Under the pieces are notes generated by a model. That model saw only the letters and a program-made list of their open reading frames with translations, searched no databases and was not told where the DNA came from. DNA of 39,930 bases from Desulfobulbus propionicus (GTDB lineage Bacteria > Desulfobacterota > Dissulfuribacteria > Dissulfuribacterales > DYLC01), in contig DYLC01000003.1 in the NCBI GenBank assembly GCA_020722285.1, forward strand, positions 1 through 39,930. The letters run 5' to 3'. Positions 1 to 6,987 of this stretch are shown here, one piece after another. The number at the start of each line of letters is the position of its first letter. The stretch's first letter is position 1. The translations under genes and the position numbers were made by a program.

Positions 1-30
1 GCCCATTCTTAATGTTACGGAACGCTGTAT

Positions 31-50
31 GGGCACGTTGCAACGTGCCC
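31..50. repeat. 20-bp perfect palindrome upstream of hcp
   Basis: The sequence GGGCACGTTGCAACGTGCCC is a perfect 20-bp palindrome and is followed within ten bases by a run of nine T. It could act as a terminator for a gene to the left of the window, or be one unit of a dispersed REP-like palindrome. No second copy was seen in the window. Confidence 0.5.
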
Positions 51-70
51 CTACTCATTTTTTTTCTCTG

Positions 71-86
71 ATTGACTTACATCAAA
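71..86. promoter_or_regulatory. HcpR-like (CRP/FNR-fold) operator of hcp
   Basis: ATTGACttacATCAAA is a near-perfect inverted repeat with a 4-nt spacer. It differs at one base from the motif wTTGACnnnnGTCAAw that I recall for HcpR, the CRP/FNR-family regulator of hcp in Desulfovibrio-type bacteria; it also resembles a generic FNR box. It lies 62 nt before the hcp start codon, a suitable place for an activator. The -10 element downstream is weak and could not be fixed. The assignment rests on motif and position only. Confidence 0.55.
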
Positions 87-147
87 GAATTAGCGGTGCT
101 ATCCTGTTAAACATAAACCATAAAAAATGAAAAAGGAGAACTCAACC

Positions 148-1773
148 ATGTTTTGCTTCCAATGTGAACAGACAGCTAAAGGCAAGGGATGCTCTGTACT
201 CGGAGTATGTGGAAAAGATGCCAGAACAGCAGCATTACAGGATTTACTTATTTATGCAGTGAAAGGGCTTTCCTTTGTTGCAGTTGAGGGCAGAAAGGCG
301 GGGGTAGTTGACAGGGCAGTAAATGTCTTTACCTGTGAGGCGGTATTCTCAACCCTTACAAACGTAAACTTTGACCCGGAGCGTCTTGCCGGTCTTGTCA
401 AAAAATGTGTGGAGCTCAGAGACAGCCTCAAGGCCAAGGTGGAAAAGGCCGGTGGAAAGGTCAACTTCTGTGAAGGACCCGCCACATTCACGCCTGCTGC
501 CTCCATCGAGGACATGGTAAAGCAGGGCGAAGAACATGGTGTCATGTCCAACGAAACTGACCCTGACATCCGAAGCCTTCAGGAAACATTGGTATATGGA
601 CTCAAGGGCGTATGCGCTTATGCTGACCACGCCCAGATACTCGGACAGGAAGATGATAAGGTCTATGCCTTTGTGCACGAAGGGCTTGCAGCTACCTTGG
701 ACAAAGGACTGAAACTGGAAGACTGGGTAGGCCTGGTCTTGAAGTGCGGCGAGATCAACCTGCGCGCCATGGAGCTTCTGGATGCAGGCAACACTTCGAC
801 ATACGGCCATCCTGTTCCGACCACTGTGCCTCTCGGGCACAAGGCAGGCAAGGCCATACTCGTTTCAGGCCATGATCTGAAAGACCTGGAGGAAATCCTG
901 AAGCAGACAGAGGGTAAGGGCATTAATGTCTATACCCACGGTGAGATGCTGCCATGCCATGGCTATCCAACCCTCAAAAAATACCCGCACTTTTATGGAC
1001 ATTACGGTACTGCATGGCAGAATCAGCACAAGGAGTTTCCGGAATTTCCAGGCCCTATTGTGATGACCACAAACTGTATCCAGAAGCCTGCTGAAAGCTA
1101 CAAGGCCAGCATCTTTACAAGCGGCATAGTAGCATGGCCAGGGGTGACTCATATCAAAAATCGTGATTTCAGCCCGGTGATCAACAAGGCCCTGGAGATG
1201 ACAGGCTTTACATCTGATGAAGACAAGGGAAGCGTCATGGTGGGTTTTGCCAGAAACACTGTCATGTCAGTGGCTGACAAGGTCATCGAGGCCGTTAAAT
1301 CAGGGGCGATCAGGCACTTTTTCTTGGTGGCTGGCTGCGATGGCGCAAAACCAGGCCGTAATTACTATACAGAACTTGTGGAAAAGATCCCCAAGGATTG
1401 TGTGGTGTTGACGCTTGCCTGTGGAAAATTCCGCTTCTTTGACAAACAGCTTGGTGATATCGGCGGCATTCCAAGGCTTCTGGACATCGGCCAGTGCAAT
1501 GACGCCTACTCGGCCATACAGATTGCCGTCGCCCTTTCGAAGGCGTTCAATTGCAGCGTGAATGACCTGCCTCTTTCCTTGATCCTTTCCTGGTACGAAC
1601 AGAAGGCAGTGGCAATTCTTCTGACATTGTTTCACCTTGGCATCAAAAACATCAGGCTTGGCCCGAGTCTTCCGGCCTTCATCACCCCTAATGTTCTGGA
1701 TGTGCTGGTGAAAACCTACAACATCAAGCCCATTTCCACGCCGGACCAGGATTTGAAAGAAATTCTTGGATAA
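148..1773 (+). CDS. hcp: hydroxylamine reductase / hybrid cluster protein, class I
   Basis: Hybrid cluster (prismane) protein of 541 residues, a cytoplasmic iron-sulfur enzyme that reduces hydroxylamine and NO in vitro and is linked to nitrosative and oxidative stress defence. The N-terminal cysteines C3, C6, C15 and C21 are spaced CX2CX8CX5C, the class I pattern of strict anaerobes that binds a cubane cluster. Motifs expected around the hybrid cluster are present (THGEMLPCHGYP, NCIQKP, GCDGAKPGRNYYTE). The start at 148 is preferred over the in-frame ATG at 127 because AAGGAG at 133-138 sits 9 nt before it and homologs begin MFCFQCEQT. An HcpR-like operator lies upstream. A small zinc-ribbon gene follows 82 nt downstream. 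Confidence 0.96.
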   Translation: MFCFQCEQTAKGKGCSVLGVCGKDARTAALQDLLIYAVKGLSFVAVEGRKAGVVDRAVNVFTCEAVFSTLTNVNFDPERLAGLVKKCVELRDSLKAKVEKAGGKVNFCEGPATFTPAASIEDMVKQGEEHGVMSNETDPDIRSLQETLVYGLKGVCAYADHAQILGQEDDKVYAFVHEGLAATLDKGLKLEDWVGLVLKCGEINLRAMELLDAGNTSTYGHPVPTTVPLGHKAGKAILVSGHDLKDLEEILKQTEGKGINVYTHGEMLPCHGYPTLKKYPHFYGHYGTAWQNQHKEFPEFPGPIVMTTNCIQKPAESYKASIFTSGIVAWPGVTHIKNRDFSPVINKALEMTGFTSDEDKGSVMVGFARNTVMSVADKVIEAVKSGAIRHFFLVAGCDGAKPGRNYYTELVEKIPKDCVVLTLACGKFRFFDKQLGDIGGIPRLLDIGQCNDAYSAIQIAVALSKAFNCSVNDLPLSLILSWYEQKAVAILLTLFHLGIKNIRLGPSLPAFITPNVLDVLVKTYNIKPISTPDQDLKEILG

Positions 1774-1806
1774 ACAATCAGTTCTTTTTTTAAAAGGAGC
1801 ATGAGA

Positions 1807-1839
1807 GAAGCTGATTGAGAAAAACTCTCAATCAGCTTC
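1807..1839 (+). other. 14-bp perfect stem-loop between hcp and the zinc-ribbon gene
   Basis: GAAGCTGATTGAGA (1807-1820) pairs perfectly with TCTCAATCAGCTTC (1826-1839) across the 5-nt loop AAAAC. No T-run follows, so it is not a standard intrinsic terminator. It may be an mRNA stabilising or attenuating hairpin in an hcp transcript that continues into the next gene; TTGAAAAT follows directly. Confidence 0.5.
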
Positions 1840-1855
1840 CTTGAAAATAACTGCT

Positions 1856-2110
1856 ATGAAATGCCCTGGACAGGACACAAGATACTGGGATAAAGAGGCC
1901 ATTTACGACACAACATGCCCAAATTGCGGGGCTGAACTTGAATTTTTCAAGGATGATCCATTCAGACCGTGCAAACAATGCGGCCACAGGGTAAAAAATC
2001 CAAGGCTTGACTTTGGCTGCGCCCTGCATTGCCCTTATGCAAAAGAGTGTCTTGGCAGCCTTTCCGAAGAGGCGTGGGAAGAGATGAAAAACTTAAAAAG
2101 TAAGTCTTGA
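1856..2110 (+). CDS. small zinc-ribbon protein
   Basis: A protein of 84 residues rich in cysteine pairs: CPNCGAEL, CKQCGHRV, and a C-terminal FGCALHCPYAKECLG segment. The first two CxxC pairs form a classic zinc ribbon and the last group may hold a second metal or cluster. I do not recognise a named family with confidence. The start is uncertain: ATG 1856 is used, TTG 1841 is the alternative in the same frame, and neither has a clear ribosome binding site. It may be expressed with hcp through the stem-loop between them. A redox or metal-handling role next to hcp is an inference. An R2 repeat begins at its stop codon. Confidence 0.75.
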   Translation: MKCPGQDTRYWDKEAIYDTTCPNCGAELEFFKDDPFRPCKQCGHRVKNPRLDFGCALHCPYAKECLGSLSEEAWEEMKNLKSKS

Positions 2111-2192
2111 TGGCTAAGCAAAAATGCGTCAACTGCTGCGCTACGGTGCATTTTTCGTCTTTGCAGCGTACAGGAACTACGCCTCATTCCTC
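2108..2192 (+). repeat. R2 dispersed repeat, copy a
   Basis: Begins with the TGA stop of the zinc-ribbon gene and reads TGATGGCTAAGCAAAAA. It aligns with the reverse strand of the pyrB-pyrC spacer (34956 down to about 34860), sharing TGATG, GCAAAAA, CAACTGC and a block around GCGTACAGGAA followed by CCTCATTC. The right boundary near 2192 is approximate. It fills the space between two convergent genes. Confidence 0.55.
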
Positions 2193-2200
2193 TTTGAGCT

Positions 2201-4927
2201 TTAGGCAAGCTCATCAGCGATTACCCTTAACAACTTCTTTAACTCAATCGGTTTTGTGATGATTCTGTAACCTGTATCTTCGGCAAGTTGTACTCCTGAT
2301 CTGTCTTTTGAATAACCGCTGAGTAACACCACAGCCAGATCAGGTTTTAACTTCTTGAGCCTGTTGGCAAGCATAACGCCTGTGTCCCCTGTCATGATAA
2401 CATCGCTTAAAAGCAGTTTAATCTCTTCATTTGCCTGCTCAAACACCTTGATTGCAGCCTCTGCGCTCTTGGCAGTAAGGACGCGATAACCATTTTCTGA
2501 TAAGGTATCTTCAAGGATCTCAAGCAGTTCAGGATTGTCATCCACCACTAAAAGAGTCTCGTTTTTCCCATGCAGGCTTTGGTTATCTTCAAATTCTTGC
2601 CTGTACAGTTTGTTATCAGAAATCCTGCTCGTTTGCCGCGGCAGATATATTTCAAAGCTCGTGCCATATTCATCGCTTGTGACTTCAAGCCAGCCATCAT
2701 GGCGTTGCACTATTCCATAAACCACCGAGAGCCCAAGGCCAGTCCCCTTTCCAAGAGGCTTGGTGGTAAAAAAAGGATCAAATATCCTGCAAATCACATC
2801 CTGTGGTATTCCAGTCCCTGTGTCTGAAACAACTATCTTAACAAACTCACCTGGTCTTGCCTTTATGTTGCCAGCAACTTGTGCCTCGGATATTGTTACA
2901 TTGGAAGTGCAAAAGCTCAACTGTCCACCGTCAGGCATGGCGTCACGGGCATTAATAGCCAGATTCATGATTATCTGCTCAATACCTGTAGGATCAGCAT
3001 TGATATGCCACAGATCAGGGGCAAGGTTTGTCTGTATCTTGATGTCTGCCCCGAGTATGCGTGAAAACATCTTTAAAAGATTTTCAATGGTGTCATTGAC
3101 ATTCAGATCAATATAGGTTCCAGTCTCTTTTTTTGAAAAAATCAGCAGTTGCTTTACAAGAGAGGCCGCATGGGCTACAGCGCTTTCAAGTTTGTTCAAA
3201 TTTTTGGTAATATCGACGCCTTTGGCGAGTTTCATATTGCAGAGCTCAATATTGCCCTGAATGACCATCAGAATATTATTGAAATCATGGGCCACGCCGC
3301 CAGCAAGTGTGCCTATGGCCTGCATCTTCTGGGACTGAACAAGCTGCAAGTGAAGCCTTTCACGCTCCGCCTCTGCTGTGCGCTGCTCTGTAATATCCCT
3401 GAATATCCCGATGCTGCCGAAAAATGTATCATTCTGCATGAACCCGGTTACATTTCCCTCAAGCCAGACTGTCTCCATATTTTTTGTGACAAATCTTGTA
3501 GTAACAACGCCTGGATTTACGCCCGCGAGCAATTGCTTAAATAAAGGCATGCAGTGCCCCTTTTCTTCAGGATGCAACACATCCAGAAAGGTAAGCGATG
3601 CTGCTTCATCCAGAGAGTAACCCATCACAGAACACCACCGGTTGTTGACAAAGATAAAATGACCGCTTGCGTCCACGCTCTGGATTAGATCGTTTGCCTT
3701 GTCAAGCAATAACTTGTACTGAACATTTCGTTGCTGAAGCTGGACTTCAGCTTCTTTACGGCGTGCTACCTCAGCTTCAAGGCTGGAGTTGACTGTTGCA
3801 AGTTCAGCCGTCTGGTCTCTAATAACATCAGTTAAAGCCGCAGCAAGATATTTAATGGAATAGTATGTCATACACTCAACAATGATAAAGGCAAGACAGC
3901 CCAAGAGTATGGTTACAGCCAGGATGTCATGATAAGCGTCCATTCGGCCTGTAACATCCTGCTTCACTACAACGCTCCCCGACGTACTGTTTTCCTGCAA
4001 GGCTGACGCAATGCCACTAATCGGAAAAACAGAGAGGCTGTAATAAAAATTTCCCACTTTTTTGATTAGAGGCTGTGGGCTGGCAGCCCTGACAAAATCC
4101 TGCGAGATGACATCCCTCCAATTTTGTTCTGTAGAGCTCTCCACCACATACTCGCCTATAATTTCATTGTCATGCCTGGCTGTTACAGACTTGAATGCAA
4201 CCTCATCCAGCATCTGTCTTGAGAGCAACAAGGTAAGGTCAATGCCTGCTGTCTCCTTACAGGAGTTAAGGATGCTGTCTAACGGAACACCTATCTCAAC
4301 CGTGCCAGCCAGGATGGACTCCTCGTCATTCGGCACAACAAACACAGGCTGGACAGCCCTAAGACTACATGAAACCTTCCCACACTCAAATCCTGTGATT
4401 GCGCTGGCTGTCTCGTATGTCTTTTGAATGGTGTGTCTCTTAGTAAGGAGATCGCCATGTCTTTTGTCATGCATTCTCAAGAAAGAAACTATCTCATCAC
4501 CTCTTTTTTGATGAAACTGTAACTGATTAACCTTTATATCTTTCTGGATATTCTGCCAATATGAAAGCATATAGGCCATCAGCCTGCTCCTTAACACATC
4601 CAGCATTTCGTCTCTTTCCTGTCCTGACTTTTCGACCATTGTCTGAGTTGCAAGCCCAAGTATCTCCTTGACAGTATTGTCATTTGAAAGGGAAGAGGTG
4701 GTAAGCAGAAGAGCCTTTTCAGAGGATGCGACACTTGAAAGAAAGATCTGTCTGAACCGCATAGCGTCTTCAGCAAGGTCAGCCTCAATATTCGCCCTGA
4801 ATTTCTGATTAAAAAACAACAGCGCCCCCAAAAAAGCAACGGCAATAACCACAGAAACCGTCAGAAACAGCCTTTGGATGCCCTGTTGGCAAGACATTTT
4901 TATCAGGGATTTCAAATTATATTTCAC
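2201..4927 (-). CDS. hybrid sensor histidine kinase (dCache_3-like, PAS, HisKA, HATPase, REC)
   Basis: A membrane hybrid kinase of 908 residues. Transmembrane helices at about 19-39 and 335-357 enclose a periplasmic sensor domain whose LQFH...RHTIQKT...ITGFECG pattern resembles the double-Cache 3 family. A coiled coil (about 370-400) leads into a PAS domain (about 402-515), a dimerisation domain with phospho-accepting H547 in GGVAHDFNN, an ATPase domain (N659 in NLAINARDAMP, DTGTGIP at 702, GKGTGLGL at 726), and a C-terminal receiver with D842 and K892. The GTG start at 4927 overlaps the end of the upstream kinase by 11 nt, so the two are probably translated together. No output regulator with a DNA-binding domain lies next to it. 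The ligand is unknown. Confidence 0.93.
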   Translation of the reverse strand: MKYNLKSLIKMSCQQGIQRLFLTVSVVIAVAFLGALLFFNQKFRANIEADLAEDAMRFRQIFLSSVASSEKALLLTTSSLSNDNTVKEILGLATQTMVEKSGQERDEMLDVLRSRLMAYMLSYWQNIQKDIKVNQLQFHQKRGDEIVSFLRMHDKRHGDLLTKRHTIQKTYETASAITGFECGKVSCSLRAVQPVFVVPNDEESILAGTVEIGVPLDSILNSCKETAGIDLTLLLSRQMLDEVAFKSVTARHDNEIIGEYVVESSTEQNWRDVISQDFVRAASPQPLIKKVGNFYYSLSVFPISGIASALQENSTSGSVVVKQDVTGRMDAYHDILAVTILLGCLAFIIVECMTYYSIKYLAAALTDVIRDQTAELATVNSSLEAEVARRKEAEVQLQQRNVQYKLLLDKANDLIQSVDASGHFIFVNNRWCSVMGYSLDEAASLTFLDVLHPEEKGHCMPLFKQLLAGVNPGVVTTRFVTKNMETVWLEGNVTGFMQNDTFFGSIGIFRDITEQRTAEAERERLHLQLVQSQKMQAIGTLAGGVAHDFNNILMVIQGNIELCNMKLAKGVDITKNLNKLESAVAHAASLVKQLLIFSKKETGTYIDLNVNDTIENLLKMFSRILGADIKIQTNLAPDLWHINADPTGIEQIIMNLAINARDAMPDGGQLSFCTSNVTISEAQVAGNIKARPGEFVKIVVSDTGTGIPQDVICRIFDPFFTTKPLGKGTGLGLSVVYGIVQRHDGWLEVTSDEYGTSFEIYLPRQTSRISDNKLYRQEFEDNQSLHGKNETLLVVDDNPELLEILEDTLSENGYRVLTAKSAEAAIKVFEQANEEIKLLLSDVIMTGDTGVMLANRLKKLKPDLAVVLLSGYSKDRSGVQLAEDTGYRIITKPIELKKLLRVIADELA

Positions 4928-6809
4928 AGTATTTTTTTAATCCTTCTATTTGATGATCAGGTATGTTGAAAGAAAAAACAGTCCCACGACCGGGGGAAGA
5001 CTCCACCCATATCTGTCCTCCGTGTCTTTCAACTATCTTTTTGCAGATAGCAAGCCCGATGCCGGTGCCGGCATATTTTTCACGTCCATGCAGCCTCTGA
5101 AACACAACAAAAATGCGTTCAAAATACTTTGCTTCAATACCTATTCCATTATCACGTATAGAAAAAACCCATCCGAGCTGAGCATCTTTTCTGCATGAGA
5201 TATGTATTTCCGGTATGTTTTCTCCCCTGAACTTTATGGCGTTTCCGATTAAATTCTGAAAAAGCTGCCCAAGCTGGATATGATCCGCCATCAACACAGG
5301 CAATTCATCCCTTGTAATAACAGAGCTTGTCTCAGTTGTAATGGCCTTCAGATTGCTGAGCACTATATCAACCACAGCACCGCAGTCCACAGGATTTAAA
5401 GGCTTGGCCCTTGTTGTCACCCTGGAATACGCCAGAAGCGATTGAATCAGGTTGTGCATGCGCTGAGCTGCCTGCACAGAATATGTAATAAACTCATTGG
5501 CCTTGTGATCAAGCTGATCGCCGTAGCGTTTATCCAAGAGTCGAAGATAGCCAGCTATTGTGCGAAGAGGCTCCTGAAGGTCGTGAGAGACAACGTAAGC
5601 AAACTGCTCCAGCTCTTGATTGGATGAACTGAGGGCGCAGGCAGTCTTGCGCAGATCCTTCTCAGCAGCAGCCTTTGCCTTTTCGGTTTCAACATAGTGG
5701 ACAGAGATCTGATTCAGTTCGCCTGCCAGATGTTTTAGCTCGATTGGCCAGCTCCAGGTCAGATCAAACGGGATTTTGTCTGTCAGAAGCCTTGAAAAGG
5801 CAGATGTCAAGGTGTTCCTGATATTATCCGTATAAATAGCGATATATCTTGCAAACAAAGCAAGTGCAATCAGTATCACTAGTACAGAGATCAGGATTCT
5901 TATCCTAAATGTCGTCTGCCATTGTTCCATGCCAGCCTCATTCAGTTGATGACCTATGAAAAGGTTATGCTCAACAGGCACGTCTGACAGCAACATAAAC
6001 CATACCACGCGCCTTCCAGTCCTGTTATCCTTTAAAATAAGTGGAAGGCTGTCTGGAGCCATTTTTTTTAGCTCAGGGAAATCACTGAATAAATTATGTC
6101 CTGTTGCAGAATGCCCTGCGGCCATTCCATTTCTGAAGAGATAATGGCCATCTCCCCTGGCAAAGTAATTTTCAGAAAAGCTTGGAAGCAATTTTGTGAT
6201 CTCAACGACAATATAGAGATAGCCCTGTGGTATATCATCGGCGTCCTTGATTTCCCCTGAAAATGCAATAAATTCCTGTTCCGCCTTATTTATTGCATCA
6301 CTTCCAGTCTCATTAACATGTGGGGCAAGACAGGTGGTCACAGCATCACTGTGTTCCTTTAAATCGCTGCATACAATTACGGGGTAATCAGAAGATTCCA
6401 CGGCCGTCAGCATGGAATCAGCTCCAGTACGCTCAAAGTTTTGAACCACCCGGCCTTCCATATCAAGCACACTGATCCCCCTCACATCCTGATCATTGCC
6501 AAACACCTTGTTGATCATCGCCTGAAACTGTTCCTGCGCTGCATCCATAGACATATCAAACGGATGAAGATCAGGAGCGGAAAGCCTCACAGCACCATGA
6601 GTCATACATAAAATGCGTACAGTTTCCTTGCGTTTTTCGATCAGACGACGCAGTTCATCCGCAGTCTTTTCTATCTCGACTCTTACCTCAAGCTTGACAG
6701 ATTCCTCAAGCCTTTGCAACACATCCGGCAGGTTTATAGACATATTTGCCAGCAGAGGCATTACGCTGCAAAGAAAGCATATCAGGAAAACGAGGTTACG
6801 GAGGCGCAT
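4917..6809 (-). CDS. membrane sensor histidine kinase with periplasmic domain
   Basis: A histidine kinase of 630 residues. An N-terminal hydrophobic segment (about 5-22) and a second at about 303-327 flank a periplasmic sensor of some 280 residues in a Cache-like arrangement. A HAMP-like linker and coiled coil (about 330-400) precede the HisKA domain with H409 in VVSHDLQEP, the sequence type common in phytochrome-like kinases. The ATPase domain follows (N519 and N523, DNGIGIE at 553, GTGIGLA at 581). There is no receiver domain. It overlaps the hybrid kinase downstream by 11 nt. No ribosome binding site is visible before ATG 6809, because R1 copy A sits there and its own reading frame runs into this gene. 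Confidence 0.92.
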   Translation of the reverse strand: MRLRNLVFLICFLCSVMPLLANMSINLPDVLQRLEESVKLEVRVEIEKTADELRRLIEKRKETVRILCMTHGAVRLSAPDLHPFDMSMDAAQEQFQAMINKVFGNDQDVRGISVLDMEGRVVQNFERTGADSMLTAVESSDYPVIVCSDLKEHSDAVTTCLAPHVNETGSDAINKAEQEFIAFSGEIKDADDIPQGYLYIVVEITKLLPSFSENYFARGDGHYLFRNGMAAGHSATGHNLFSDFPELKKMAPDSLPLILKDNRTGRRVVWFMLLSDVPVEHNLFIGHQLNEAGMEQWQTTFRIRILISVLVILIALALFARYIAIYTDNIRNTLTSAFSRLLTDKIPFDLTWSWPIELKHLAGELNQISVHYVETEKAKAAAEKDLRKTACALSSSNQELEQFAYVVSHDLQEPLRTIAGYLRLLDKRYGDQLDHKANEFITYSVQAAQRMHNLIQSLLAYSRVTTRAKPLNPVDCGAVVDIVLSNLKAITTETSSVITRDELPVLMADHIQLGQLFQNLIGNAIKFRGENIPEIHISCRKDAQLGWVFSIRDNGIGIEAKYFERIFVVFQRLHGREKYAGTGIGLAICKKIVERHGGQIWVESSPGRGTVFSFNIPDHQIEGLKKYCEI

Positions 6810-6963
6810 GAATATAAAAAATGTTGGTAACTATCCAGCAGCACTCCATCTGCTGCGTCATCGGCCTGCTCATGTGCAGGTAGCACACTTCGCAGGCCTC
6901 TTCCTTGCATCTGGGGCACTGCTGAATAGTTACAGTACGGTGGTTTTCGTTTGTTTTCGGCAT
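6796..6963 (-). other. R1-encoded cysteine-rich mini-ORF (copy A), running into the kinase gene
   Basis: An ATG at 6963 inside the R1 arm opens a 55-codon frame that begins MPKTNENHRTVTIQQ, continues CPRCKEEACEVCYLH, and ends in TAA at 6796-6798, 14 nt inside the histidine kinase gene in another frame. The same frame is open in copies B (12178 to 12029, 49 codons), C (start lost) and E (from 39864, cut by the window end). No ribosome binding site is evident. It is listed because the frame recurs and because it could couple translation to the kinase. Expression is unproven, and it may be a chance frame in a repeat. Confidence 0.25.
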
Positions 6964-6979
6964 TAAGCTGGATAGTTAC
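6827..6979 (-). mobile_element. R1 element copy A, complete, IS66-type MITE
   Basis: A 153-bp element in minus orientation: 46-bp arm (6934-6979) followed by a 107-bp core (6827-6933). The outer ends are GTAACTATCCAG and its complement. The core ends are a near-perfect inverted repeat of about 21 bp, and nested inner repeats (GGCCTGC/GCAGGCC, TGTGC/GCACA) let the whole core fold into one hairpin. It is flanked by the perfect 8-bp direct repeat AAATGTTG at 6819-6826 and 6980-6987. The left repeat is 10 nt from the kinase start codon and the right one touches the pfk stop codon. GTAA ends plus 8-bp duplications match IS66-family elements; no transposase is encoded. Confidence 0.85.
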
Positions 6980-6987
6980 AAATGTTG

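Noticed and set aside
1801-1818. AAGGAG followed by a five-codon ATG frame after hcp
   Set aside because: The spacing is a single base and the frame lies in the stem-loop; no support for a leader peptide.
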